Notes under the pieces: generated by a model | Told to the model about the DNA's origin: nothing | The model's database searches: none | The model's input: the letters and a program-made list of their open reading frames with translations, nothing else | Program-made: the position numbers and the translations under genes | Assembly (NCBI GenBank): GCA_013397455.1 | Contig: VYZB01000331.1 | Coordinates: forward strand, 660,429-724,428 | Direction of reading: 5' to 3' | DNA from: Crotophaga sulcirostris | Lineage: Eukaryota; Chordata; Aves; Cuculiformes; Crotophagidae | Length of the DNA: 64,000 nucleotides | Shown here: positions 1-11,278 of the stretch, piece after piece | Layout: every line of letters begins with the position of its first letter | How positions within the stretch are numbered: the first letter of the stretch is position 1

Positions 1-845
1 TGGCTACCAGACCCCTATCCAGCACCAATCACACACCCTGTACTCAAAAGGATGGAGGTAGAAAATAAGGTGAAAAAAATGTTGGATTGAGACAGGGAGA
101 TCACGTAGAAGTTACCCTCATAAGCAAAGCCTACTTGATTTGCAGAAAATTAATTTGATTTATGGTCAATTAAAAACAGAGTTGTGTGAGAAACGACAGC
201 AAAAGCTGTAATACCTTTCCTCCACCTCCCTCTTTTTCCAAGGCTCAATTTCATTCTTTAGTCCTCTACCTCACCCCTTCCCCAGGTGGCACAGAGGGAT
301 GGGGAATATGGGGTTACAGTCTGTAAGACTGTTACTGACTGTCTACTGCTTCTTTCTTCCTCACACTCTTGGTGCTCCAGAATGGGGTCCCTCCCATAGG
401 CTGCAGCCCTTCAAGAGGCAACCAGCTGATCCAGCACGGGGCCCTCCATGGGCAGCAGTGTGGATATTTGTGTGGTCCTCCCTATGGGCTGCAGGGAAAT
501 ATCTGCTCCAGTGTGGTCTCCTCCAGGGATTGCAGGAGAATCTGTGCTTCAGATCTTTTCCCACCTCCTTCTTTGACCTCGGAGTTCGTAGAGCTATTTC
601 TCACACTTTTTTCCTCATAATGCACTGCCTAGACAGTGTTTAATGCTTGTTTTTAAATGCACTTCCCCCAAGTAGTCGCGAGTTTGACTGATGGGTTCAG
701 CTGTGTCCTGTGGTGGGTCTGTTGGAGCCATCCATGTATGGCATGGGGCAGACCCAAACTCTTGTGCAGAGGCTTCTCCTGCAGCTACCCCCTTCCAGCA
801 GCTTGATGCCTATATCCTGTACAATATCCTTACCATTTCCCCCCA
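1..845 (-). mobile_element. Endogenous retrovirus LTR, antisense, left end outside window
   Basis: This is a degenerate avian ERV long terminal repeat lying on the minus strand. Read on the plus strand it follows, in order, the reverse complement of an LTR type I recognise from many bird genomes: a GACAGGGAGA segment near 100, the AT-rich polyadenylation region near 150-190, a pyrimidine-rich stretch at 215-290, a block of tandem units built around CTCCAG and GGGCTGCAG (about 370-545), and a promoter-side segment ending near 845. The window starts inside the element, so neither its left terminus nor its target duplication can be seen. The polyadenylation signal appears decayed. No gag, pol or env similarity adjoins it in the window. 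The open frames at 299-643, 361-564 and 369-620 are by-products of the tandem units, not genes. The family name and the right boundary (within about 20 bp) are uncertain. Confidence 0.75.
370..545 (-). repeat. Imperfect tandem units inside the LTR
   Basis: About four degenerate units of roughly 40-50 bp recur here. Each has a CTCCAG or ATCCAG core, a GTGG or CGGGG stretch, a CTCC(A/C)(A/T)GGG-like stretch and a GCTGCAGG or near variant. Examples of the GCTGCAG element lie near 400 and 488. This internal minisatellite is characteristic of the LTR type and explains the open frames on both strands. Confidence 0.6.
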
Positions 846-3800
846 TCTGATCAACTTTCAAGATTAGAGGTAGTGTAGCTGTACTTCGTGCTGCTGCAAG
901 AAAACAGAAAAGTTTTAGCAACTGCATTTCATATTACTTTGTGGAATAGTTTATGCCAAGTTCCTTCTGCTATTGGCAACTTTGCTGGTTTTGCTGAAAA
1001 GTGATTTCTTTGACCGAAGTCACAGAGGAAGTGATACGCTTCTCAATAGCAGGGCTAGGAAGGGGCATAAATTTTGGGAGGATTATTTCAGTACAGAAAA
1101 ATCTTTGTGCTTGCTGGGTTTGTGACATCATTTTACCTGGGACTTTCACAGTACAGGTTGCTTGGGGGATTTGCAAGAACGTCCTTTCCTTTAGGGTACA
1201 AAACCTACAAAAATGACGCTTATTTTATGGTCTCCTAGGTTTTGTTTCCAGCTAAAACCTGGAAAGACTGTGCAAAAAGGAAAAAAAATGCTGGTGAATG
1301 AGTTCTACTGGAATTGCAACATTGCCTCATGCTTCATATCCTTAGATTACCTCTTTTAACTTTGCCTAGACCTTGATTCAACTCCTACAGTATTGGCTAA
1401 CACAAGAACATCCACATTTCTAACAGGGATCCTGTTCTCCTCAGGAGTCTGAAACAGAGCATGATGGTGGTGGCTGAAGCAGAGGACTGAGAGTCAGCCT
1501 ATGGGTAAGGAATTCCTACTGCAAGGAGTTTGAAATAACTCCTCTCCTGTAAACTTACAAAGCGATATGCATGACAGTTTCCTTTGAAAAGGCTCTAGCT
1601 CAGTAACAGTGAGAGAAAATGGCCCAGCAGTTCCTTGAAGTGATGCAGCAGAGACAGGCAGACAATGGTGTAGCTGTGGAAGTCAGCTACTTTGAGGGAA
1701 GAGGCGGTAGTAAGTCTTCTGGTTGATTTATGACAGGGAAATGAAGACTATGCAGTGGTATGTAAAGCTTATGGCACCAGCTGAACCGATCAGTTACCCC
1801 ACACTTTCTAGTTTACATGAAACAGATGGGCACTTTTTCATTTCTAGGGATAAAGGAATAAATGAACTTTTTCTCTTTTGATCTCTGTCCAACAGTACAA
1901 ATTCTAATGGCTGCACATGTTTTATTATCGCAGAGAATGTGAGTAATGGCAGTTCCTCTCTCTGTGTGGTGAGCTGAAGGGCAGTCCAATCTGCCAGAGG
2001 TTGTCACTACGTATTCACGCTGTTCCCAAAAATTAGGAAAAAAAGAAATTAGACCCTCCGTTCAGCGTAAGCAGAGACTAACTAAGATTAACACTTGTTC
2101 AAAATGGTTTTGACCCTTTCAGGTTACACTTATCAGCCATAACAGAAGGTTTGCACAGGGGTTGCAAGGGGATGGAGAGGATGTACAAAACAAACTCAAA
2201 TTGCTGACTGTGCAGTACCAGAATATGAAGTGTGATGTGATGACTTTGCTTGTACAAAGACCAGGCATTTCTCCTGTCCCAAACCAATTTTGAAGTGAAG
2301 GGAAGCACAAAGAGGTGTGCTGCAGCCCTACTACAGGAGCTCCTGAAGGAGGAACAGCCAGAGTAAAAATTATGCAGTAAGCACATCTCATTGTTTCTCA
2401 GCTCTTCTTCTGGTATGGCTGAATGTTTGACTTCTGTTAGAGTACTCTTGGGAGGGGTGGGGGGATTGAACAACAAAAATCCTCCAGTTCTTCTTGCTGG
2501 CCCTTATAGGACTGTATGATTGTACATTGCAATTCAGTGACAACAATGGGGTTCAAATACAATATTTTGAGAGCTCTCACAGCAGAAGGAAATTCAGCTT
2601 CAGGGTGGAAGCAAACTAAAGAAACCTGGCATCAGAGACGATTAAAGTAAGAATAACATTTCTGCTGGTCGTGGTTTAAGAACACCTTTAGACCATTGAG
2701 AGCATTGCTATGCAAGTAACATCTTTCCAAAAAGCCAATTTAAAAATGCACTGCAATGAACTGTGTAAAGGCAACATGTAAGATAGCATGTTTATATTTC
2801 TGTCTCCTTTTACTGAAAATTTTCCTGAATTGTCCTGAAGACTTGTGATTGGATTAAACTAAAACATTGCATTCACTCAAACTCTTTGCATGGTTCTTGT
2901 TCAAGTACAGTTCTTATTTGCTTATTATTAATTCAGGAATAAAAACGCTTTTTGTTTGTGTTAGCAAATGTGGCATAAACAGATGCATTAAACTACAAGA
3001 ACATATAGGAGCCAATAAATAAGAAAAAAGCATGAAACATTTACATAATTTTTTCTATTTTAATAAACCTCATACCTCTTTCTTTTTGTGAACAATGACA
3101 TGGGAAATAATAATAATGGGTCTGTGAGATAAAATTACTCTTATGCAGTGGTCATTACTGATTTAGTGTTTATCAAGTCTGAGCAAGGAGCAAAACATTT
3201 GGCTTTAATGAACACATTAGCTGTAGGGTTTTTGGTCTTCCTTTGTCCTAGATACATTTAATTCTCTTTGTCAATGCCTGTTTTCAGAAATTTCACGAAA
3301 CTAAATAAACTGCACTTGATTCTACTAACACATGGAAAAATAAGGAATACATTGTTTTCCTTTATGGAGTTTGTGTGTTTATTTGTTTGTTTTCTCCCCT
3401 ACACATTCAGTTTGAGTTTAAGTAGACATAGCTTGGGTCATCATGATTGTATCTACAGAAAATGTAATGAGAAGGTTGTACTATGCTTGAGGTCCTTTCT
3501 ATTTTGAAGTAGGTTTTTAGGAGCTGCAACTGTGCACTTCACGAAGAGATACCATGCAGCTGATACGCTGCCTGTCTCACCTGAATAATCTCATTGGAGA
3601 GGGAAATGCATTCTGTACCTGAGAGGAGTTTGCAGGGCCTCTTGGGATAACATCTAAAGCTGACGTACTCATCAGTAGTCTGACTGATGTGGCTCAGCAC
3701 AGTTGGCAATGTGAGCTCAGTAAATGACAGAAACTAAGAGAAGACAGAGATTGAATTCACACCTCACATATCCTGTAAAGGGCAATTTCTCGGGGGAAAT

Positions 3801-5195
3801 GTTGAGGTGGACAAGTGGAACAACATTTGGCATTGGTCCATATGCTCACCAATTTATGTACCCTGAAGTCAGCTGCTTCCCCAGGATCAGGGGCGGGTGT
3901 GGACTTTTTTTTTTTTCCCCATAGATATGGGAAACTTTCCAGGTAGTAGGTCCTATCCTCCTGATTTCTCAAAAACACACCTGTTTAAGTTCTCTACCTC
4001 AGTTTAGCTCATATTCAATGGTTTATATGAAGACCATTAGAGCAGCTATGACAACAAAGAAACTAGAAAAAGGAATAGATCTCCTTACCAAAAGTAACTG
4101 TCAAAAAATTGTCAAGCAAGCAGAAATGCCAAGTGGTAACTTCGCAGTGTAAGGGAAGAAGCTCTCTGTAATGGGTAAATAAACTTTAGAATAGCAATTG
4201 TGTCTATCATTTGAAAGTTATTTCCTCCTGGACCTAACATCCTAATCCAAAGAACTGCTGTGTTATATTATTTTTTTTTCTTTTTTTCTCTTGTGTTGTT
4301 TTGGTCTGTGGAGTTAACAAGCAGTAAGGATCACCTATTGTCTTTGTGATGCATCTTTATTTTCATGGCATGGCTACTAACAATTTTCAGTTCACGCAAA
4401 AATAATTAGTGCATAAAGTAATTTCTTTTGTGGCCCATGAACATTTTGGTCTTTTTTACACTGCATTAAGGAGATGGTTAGAGTGTAAGCCACATGGTTC
4501 ACCCTGGGACAGGGAGGAAACATCACATCTTCAAGAGAAGTAGATCATTTGCTATAGCTGAAAGAAAACCTTTGGTTTCCACAAGAAAGCAACTTCTGCC
4601 TTCCAAAATGTGCTGATATGAAAAGTCAGAGATGCCATGGTACAAAATAGATATTTCTCTGGTTGGAAAAGTTAACTTTTTCTGTTAACTTTAGAAAGGC
4701 TGACAGTGTTTGGTGAGAGGAGTCCTGTGAGGTAGCAGGAAGCTTTTCACTATGTAGGATTTAGCTAAAATGAGTTTTGATAAAGATGAACTTCGGTTTG
4801 CTTGGGATTTGGGAGGTGTTTATTAATGTGCCCTTTAGACTCCTAATAGTAAGTTCTCCAAGTTCTCTCTACTGTAACTGAACACAAATGCTGTGTGAAT
4901 GTCAGCATTTGCTGGTATTTTGGATGCTATTTTGGTAGCATGAAATGGGAAATAGAGCTAACCATCCACAAAATATTTGTAACACACGTTTAAAGTGAAT
5001 GCAAAAAAAAGGGAAGCATTACACCTACCAAGGGAGATTTTAGAAATAAGCTAGCAAGGTAGCAGCAAGTGCAAAGCATTCTAGCTTCTGCTTCTTCTCC
5101 TGGATAACATCTGATGGTGCAGATATATGACACCATTTTCCTCTTGTATGTGTTAAATTCTAAGGTAGCCACATTCAAGACAGGATACTGAAATG
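846..5195. other. Non-coding stretch, no gene recognised
   Basis: AT-rich sequence without a recognisable gene, RNA or young repeat. Open frames are all under 130 codons, overlap on opposite strands and resemble no family I know. Low-complexity items are a 12-T run at 3905-3916 and a T-rich tract at 4267-4293. The interval 2690-3100 is AT-rich with several short homeodomain-like TTAAT/ATTAAT words, but nothing strong enough to call. Confidence 0.6.
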
Positions 5196-5507
5196 CCATC
5201 TGAGTTACTGGGGCTGTTTAGCCTGGAGAAGAGGAGGCACAGGGGAGATGTTATTGCTCTTTACAGCTTCCTAAAAGGAGATTGTAGTCAGGCAGGGGTT
5301 GGTTTCTTCTCTCAGGTGACCAGTGACAGAACAAGAGGACATGGACTCAAGCTTTGTCAGGGGAGGTTTAGGTTTGATATTAGGAAAAAGTTCTTCACTG
5401 AAAGGGTGATTGGCCATTGGAATGCGCTGCCTAGGGAGGTGGTGGAGTCGCCAACCCTGGAGGTGTTTAAGAAGAGATTGGATGAGGCACTCAGTGCTGT
5501 GGTTTAG
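5193..5507 (+). pseudogene. CR1 ORF2 C-terminal fragment
   Basis: Uninterrupted 104-codon frame encoding the C-terminal tail of the CR1 ORF2 protein. Recognisable blocks in order are [15 protein letters not shown], a DRTRGH motif, [27 protein letters not shown] and [12 protein letters not shown]. The endonuclease and RT domains are absent, so it cannot encode a working protein. The ATG at 5193 is in or next to flanking DNA and is fortuitous. The intact frame is consistent with a relatively recent insertion. Confidence 0.85.
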
Positions 5508-5602
5508 CTAATGGGTTGGTGTTAGTGTTGGGTTATGGGTTGGACTTGATGATCTCAAAAGTCCTTTCCAACCTTGTAATACTGTGATACTGTGATACTC
5601 TG
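5196..5602 (+). mobile_element. CR1 LINE, 5'-truncated 3' end
   Basis: Heavily 5'-truncated CR1 non-LTR retrotransposon in plus orientation. It holds the last part of ORF2 followed by the 3' UTR with the diagnostic segment (GGTTGGACTTGATGATCTC, then CCTTTCCAACC). It ends in an imperfect 8-bp tail repeat of the type TACTGTGA, TACTGTGA, TACTCTG. CR1 inserts by target-primed reverse transcription and usually leaves 5'-truncated copies like this. The tail type matches the pieces at 35234, 37417 and 37798, suggesting the same young subfamily. No clear target duplication is visible. Confidence 0.93.
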
Positions 5603-8600
5603 TCAAAACCTCCAATTTTGTCCAGCTATGATAGCAGTGGGTTTAAATACATACCCCATATACTTGAACACATGGCCCCCTGCTTTTAATGAATCCTTTT
5701 ATTTCTGCCTGCTGTTTCACAGATTGGTCTAGTATGGATTCTGTCTACTATGCAATCAAGAATTCCTTTTACTTTTGCCAGTCTTACCTGTCCCTTTCTG
5801 CACTACTTCAGCATTTCTCTGACAGTCAAAGTTAGCATTATTAGAGGTGAACTAGAAGCACTGGAAGGATAGCATTATGCGAAAGATGCTCTTCTTCTCC
5901 CCTTCCATTCTCAAATAACCTGACACCTTCCACCTTAAAAGAGCTGGCAGAATTATGCAGAGATTCTCTCCAATCTGGCTATGAATTTTGTTACTGCAAC
6001 TCCCTCCACGGTGAAAATGGCTGAGCTGTGCTGTGCTGCTGTTGCAATTGCAGAATGACCTGGAGATCTGAAGCAAAACCAGATGTCTCAATACATTTTT
6101 GTCAAAATGTAATTATCTTGGGAACAGGAAAACAAATGGAGGGAGAGGCAGAACCAGATGCATGACGTTAAAATATGCAATCATAATTATAAGGAAATTT
6201 TGAATAAGTAAGTGGAGGAACCAATGACTGCAGTAGAGACAAGCCCTCCTTGATCACTTATGATTTTGATTTCAGATGAAACCCTGAAATTCCATTTCTG
6301 ATAATGGTGCTTAAAGTAGAAAAAGTGGGAATGCACAAAAAATGTCATCCTGAGTGCTTTTCATGAATAAATCTCAGCAAATATGGCAGACTATCTTTCT
6401 CCCTAGGAATCTGGCCAAGTTGTTCCTTCTTATTCAGCAAATAAAACATGATGACCTGTGGATTTCATCGGTAACAACAAAGACTTCATGTTTTCATTAT
6501 GTAGAAGGTTGGATGTGTAGTAATAAAACATGCTTAATGGGTTGGGTGCTTTACGAAAAAATTCTGACTGCGTTTCCATTGGATAAAAATAGAATGGATT
6601 ACTCTTAACATTGTCAGCTGGATAGAACAGAGTTTCTTCTGAGTCTTTAAACAGCAAGACCAAATGATAGAGACGGTCCATATGAAGTTTCCAGGTATGA
6701 CTGGGTGCTTAGAGGTGTCCATCCAACATGTAAAAGAGAACAGGTCGTAAGTGTTCTAAAACTGCAATGTGACCTTTCCTTTTTTATTTTTGGGGTTTTA
6801 ATTTTATCTTTAGTGGCAGTGAAGTTTTCAATTTAGGTAAAACTGCTTTCATAATAAAAAGAACCACTTCCTTTGGAAGTAGGCTGAAGCCTCTCACTTT
6901 TATTATAGGCTACTTGCCACGCCCACTTTCCATAGCATTTATTAGGTGTCTTATACTGTTACTGGGGTCCATGTGTTCGAAATCTTTGGGTGGAAATTGC
7001 TCTGTACCAAGAAATGCCTGGCCCTAAAAAGCATTGTTTAACAGGATGTCAAGTTCAGAAGTCTGTATTTGCTGGTTGCTGTTTGAAGAACAATTTCTTA
7101 AATCAGATCCTCAGATTAGTGCCCTTCAGTGCTGTGGTGAAATTTGCAGGGCTGTTTCTGAAGGTGTATAGTGAGTAATGGCGAGAGATCATCTGTTGAA
7201 AACAGCAGCTAAGTAAGACAAGCAGGAAAAACTTATCTACTCTTTCAGTGTGGGGCTACAAAGGTACAAGATCCAAACACATGTATTTTTAGCCATGATA
7301 TAATGTTAGATAATTTTTTTAAGTTTCAAACACAGATTTTGTTTGTGTGTTGTTTTTTTTATAATCAGATTCTACATTCTAAGGCTGTATTTTAAGAAGA
7401 TGTTGTGGAGAGTCAGACCAGTTTGTTAAACTGCCTTTTAAGCGAATATAGAAGAAGCTATTTCTAGCCACTATGAACAACGTTGAAGAAATTCCAGAAT
7501 GGTTAGAGGGCTTTCTAGCACAAAGAACACTCAGGTTCTCCCCATCCTGTGTGAAAACCATCGCTATTCCCTCAAGCGCTGCATATTGCGGCTTGGTACG
7601 GCCACAGATCCACCTACCAGCAACGCTGGCACCTGAAGCACCATGTCTAGCCAGGCTGCCTTCCATATGTCCTTCTTCCCAAGTGACTTTCTGGGACTTA
7701 TACAATTAGAAGAAAAAATGAATTAAACCTCTACTGAAGCAGATTTTAGCACATTGCAGAGGCTGTTCCTTCTTTATTTCCCTGTCTTTGTCTGATATTA
7801 ACAACCGTCCTGTGAGCGTAAAGGATTCCATTGTGTTTATTTTCACATTTGAACAGTGGTTTATGGGAAGTGTTCCCATAGCTTGGAAGGCAGCTTAAGG
7901 GGATCCATTCTGTGAAGATGAGTAAAGATTATCCAGGAAAAAAAATGTTTTGGAACCCTTCACTGGTGGAAGCATGGTGTTTCTGTATCTTATTCAGTAA
8001 GTACGATGATTGAATTATAGAAAACAACATCTCAGCTCAGAAATCTTACTAGACAATCAGTTTTGCTTTTTTATATGGCCTAATTCTGAAAAATCAAGTC
8101 TATTTTAGTCATCATCTTTTAAAGGCAAAGAAGACTATATAACTCTTTGACTGACACATTTCTAGTAATCATCACTCCTTTCTCTTCTCCCTCATTGTTA
8201 TATTTTCAGGAATTTCTAAATAGACATTAAGTAGGAAAGAAGTAGGGAAGAATTAAACCCAAATGTGGATGCTTAATCAAAATTCAGAGTTCACAGTTGC
8301 AATGTATTCTGTTGTCATAAGTCTCCTAAATTTTATTAAAAAGGTCCCAAAAGGCATGCTTCAGCAGACACTGTTCAAAGATGACTTAGGAAAATATATT
8401 TTTGCTCTGCTCTGTTTCAGATTGAATCTGAGTTTGCAACTGAAAGATGGATTTCAAGATAATGATTTATTCAGTAGAACAAAACTAATGCTTTCCAAGA
8501 TATTTTACAGGCTTAGACACCTATTTTACTCAATTTCAGGGGCAGTGGACACCTAATTTTAGCTTTATAGGTAGGCTTACAAAAGTCTTTTGAAGATTTA

Positions 8601-8934
8601 CACTTGACCTTAAAATTTCCGTAGGTGAAAGAAGTCATGTGAGATCTAAAGCACAGGAGAAAAGAACAAAGATCAAAATGAGATCTTGCACATAACAAGT
8701 TAGAGCTGGTTCATTCTAGACATGCCTGGGTTTTCCCAGTTCAATAATTCTATTTTCCCTGTGAATACTTTATATAACTGAAACACATCTCAAAAACAAA
8801 GTAAAGTTCTGATAATAACATGATCTAGGTTAATTTACTTAACCTCCATGTCACTGCTAAGACAGACATATTGACATGGTGCAACTTTAGACACGCATTT
8901 AAGTAGACATAAACCCATGCTACCATGGATCTCC
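5603..8934. other. Non-coding stretch, no gene recognised
   Basis: AT-rich sequence with short, mutually overlapping frames on both strands and no family similarity. The one compositionally distinct part is the CpG-richer interval around 7450-7700, listed separately. No RNA gene, transposon or tandem repeat is recognised elsewhere. Confidence 0.55.
7379..7705 (-). other. Unassigned 108-codon open frame in a CpG-richer patch
   Basis: A 108-codon minus-strand frame overlaps a 78-codon plus-strand frame at 7473-7709. Between about 7470 and 7640 there are several CpG dinucleotides, more than in neighbouring sequence. The predicted peptide (start MYKSQKVTWEEGHMEG) has no motif, signal peptide or membrane segment that I recognise. 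It could be an old transposon or LTR scrap, a fragment of a non-coding exon, or chance. I do not claim a protein. Confidence 0.15.
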
Positions 8935-8947
8935 AGCTTCATAGGGA

Positions 8948-9560
8948 GTGCAGTTTAAGTGCCACTATTCAAATGCACATGGCATGGGGAATAAACAAGA
9001 GGAGTTAGAGACGTGCGCATGCCTGCAGGACTATGATCTCATTGGAGTCACAGAGACATGGTGGGTTGAATCCTGTGATTGGAGTGTCAGAATGGAGGGA
9101 CACAGACTCCTTAGGAAGGACAGGCAGGGGAGACCACGAGAGGGCATTGCGGTCTATGTCAATGACCAGCTGGAGTGCATGAAGTTTCACCTCGGCATGG
9201 ATGAGGAGACAATTGAAAGCTTATGGGTCAGAATTAAACTGAAGGCAGTGACAGGTGACACTGTAGTGGGGGTCTGCTACAGGCCACCAGACCAGGAAGA
9301 GCGAGTGGATGATCCCCTCTATAGATAGACAGATGCAGCCTTGCGTTCACATGCCCTGGTCCTCTTTAGGGACTTCAACCACCCCAATATCTGTTGAAGG
9401 GACACAACAGCAGTACACAAGCAATCCAGAAGGTTCCTGTAGTGTGTTGATGATAACTTCCTTCTCCAAATGATAGAAAAGCCAACGAGGAGAGGTCCTG
9501 TGCTATACCTTGTTTTCACCAAAAGGAAGGATTGGTGGGGAATGACAACAAGAAAAGTTT
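8948..9560 (+). pseudogene. CR1 ORF2 endonuclease remnant
   Basis: The first 126 codons (8948-9328) are open and show the endonuclease/exonuclease/phosphatase fold signature of CR1: GNKQEELE near the start, VTETWW (the metal-binding Glu block), RKDRQGR, GIAVYV, LWVRIK and GVCYRPPDQ. After a stop at 9326-9328 the same frame continues with recognisable blocks. The expected GDFN reads RDFN (9370-9381) and is followed by another stop; SRRFL (ending in a stop) and LVFTKRKDWWG follow. The family normally nicks target DNA to prime reverse transcription. The stops and the changed GDFN block make this copy inactive. Confidence 0.85.
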
Positions 9561-9643
9561 TTAGGTATGTTGGCAATAAAAGGAAGACTAAGGAGAATGT
9601 GAGCCCTCTCCAGATGGAAACTGGACACCTGGTTACCTAGGAT

Positions 9644-10667
9644 ATGAAGAAGGCCGAGGTATTCACTGATTTTTTGCCTCAAGACTTCACTGGCAAGGGC
9701 TCAAAACACAGTGCCCAAGTCACGGAATGCAAATGCAGGGACTGGGAGATAGAAGAACTGTCCACTGTAGGGAGGATCAGGTATGAAACCATCCAAAGGA
9801 CTCCAACAGGCGTAAGTCCATGGGACCTGATGAGATGCTTTTGTGGGTCATGAGGGAACTGGCAGATGAAGCTGCTTAGCCACTATCGATCATATTTGAG
9901 AAACTGTGGCAGTTCAGTGAAGTCCCCACTGGCTGGAAAAGGGGAAACTTAACCCCCATTTTAAAAAAATATAACAGGGAAAACCCACAGAAGTACAGGC
10001 TGACCATTCTCACTTCTTTGCCCCACAAAGAAGTGGGGGAAACTTCTTCCTGGAAACTCTGCTGAGGCACATGGGAAATCAGGATGCAACTAATGACAAC
10101 CAACATGGCTTCACTAAAGGTAAATCGTGCCTAATGAATGTGGTGGCCTCCTATGATGGGATTATAACATTGGTGGATAATGGAAGAGTAACCATCATCA
10201 TCTGCCTGGACCTGTGCAAAGCATCTGACACTGTCCCTCATGATATCCTTGTCCCTAAATTGGAGATACGTGGATTTGATGTGTGGACTGCTCAAGTGGC
10301 TAAGGAATTGACTGCATTTTCTCACTCAAAAGTTGTGGTCAGTGGCTCAATGTCCAAGTGGTGACCAGTGACAAGTGGTGTTCCTCAGGGGCTGGTATTC
10401 AGACTAGTGTTGTTTAACATCTTTGTTGAAGACATGGACAATTGGATTGAGGGTACCCTCAGCAAGTATGCTGACAACACCAAGTTGTGTGGCACTGTTG
10501 ACATGCTGGAGGGAAGGGATGCCATCCAAAGGGACCTTGACAGGCTTGAGAGGGGAGCCTGTGCAAACCTCATGAAGTTCAACAAGACCAGGTGCAAGAT
10601 CCTGCACCTGAGTTGGGACAATCCTAAGAAAAAAATACAGGCTGGGAGGAGAATGGATGGAGAGTAG
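9644..10667 (+). pseudogene. CR1 ORF2 reverse transcriptase remnant
   Basis: RT-domain remnant spread over several frames. KKAEVFTDF and DFTGKGS near 9644-9700 start the N-terminal extension. A TGWKRGNLTPIL-like block lies near 9930 and NQHGFTKGKSCLMN near 10090-10137. CLDLCKASDTVPHDIL (10204-10251) is the box-A aspartate region with Phe changed to Ser. TSGVPQGLVF follows at about 10371. The catalytic box at 10467-10478 reads Tyr-Ala-Asp-Asn. An in-frame stop at 10362-10364 separates the 10071 and 10368 frames. The domain normally copies LINE RNA at the nicked target; here loss of the second catalytic Asp alone predicts no activity. Confidence 0.85.
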
Positions 10668-11278
10668 CCCTGAAGAGGAGGACTTAGGGGTGCTGGTGGA
10701 TGAGAAACTCAACATGCATGTGCAACGTGTGCTTGCAGCAACTGGGCTGCATCAGAAAAAGTGTTACCAGCAGGTTCAGGGAGGTGTTTCTCCCTCTCTA
10801 CTCTGCTGTCATAAGAACTCACCTGAAGTACTGCATTCAGCTCTGGAGTCCTGAGCATAGGAAGGATATGGATCTGTTAAAGCAAGTTCAGAGGGCCACA
10901 AAGATGATCAGAGGCCTGGAGCACCTCCTGTATGAGGACAGGCTGAGCGAGTTGGACTTGTTCAGCCTGGAGAAGGGAAGGCTCCATGGAAACCTTACAG
11001 TAGCCTTCCAGTACTTAAAGGGAGTCTATAGGAAAGGTGCGGAGGGGGTCTTTATCAGGCACTGTGGTGATAGGACAAGGGGTAATGTTTTTAAGCTGAG
11101 AAAGGACAGATTTAAGTTAGCTGTTAGGAAGAGATTTTTTACTATGAGGGTGGTGAGACACTGGAGCAACTTGCCCAGAGAAGTCATGGATGCCCCATTC
11201 CTGGAGGTGTTCAAGGCCAGGTGGGATGAAGCTTTGAGTGGCCTAATCTGGTGGAACAAATCATACTGTGGTCAATAA
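10657..11278 (+). pseudogene. CR1 ORF2 C-terminal domain remnant
   Basis: A 65-codon frame (10657-10854) with ESSPEEEDLGVLVDEKLNM overlaps a +1-shifted 192-codon frame (10700-11278). The latter carries GCIRKSVTSRFREVFLPLYS, KQVQRATKMIRGLEHL, LDLFSLEKGRLHGN, DRTRGN, VRKRFFTMRVVRHWSNLP and LEVFKARWDEALSGL. This is the longest open frame in the window, but it is only the tail of CR1 ORF2 and its ATG lies inside the domain. It is not an independent gene. The last few codons run into non-CR1 sequence. Confidence 0.88.

Larger units (their letters stand above)
8935..11258 (+). mobile_element. CR1 LINE, long degenerate copy (EN to C-terminus)
   Basis: The most complete plus-strand CR1 in the window. 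It carries remnants of ORF2 from the start of the apurinic-like endonuclease (from 8948) through reverse transcriptase (about 9644-10667) to the C-terminal domain (to 11258-11278). It is broken by several stop codons and frameshifts. It lacks roughly 150 codons between endonuclease and RT, with a junction near 9535-9545. The RT box reads YADN instead of FADD. Similarity is lost just after the ORF2 end (the TGGTGGAAC near 11250), so the 3' UTR with its GGTTGGA motif and octamer tail is missing. The left edge near 8935 is approximate; ORF1 and the 5' UTR are absent. Confidence 0.9.

Noticed and set aside
299..643. A 114-codon plus-strand frame with a signal-peptide-like hydrophobic start
   Set aside because: It lies wholly inside the antisense LTR and its tandem units. 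Overlapping frames on both strands have the same origin.
10700..11278. A 192-codon frame, the longest in the window
   Set aside because: It is the C-terminal part of CR1 ORF2 after a frameshift, not an independent host gene.
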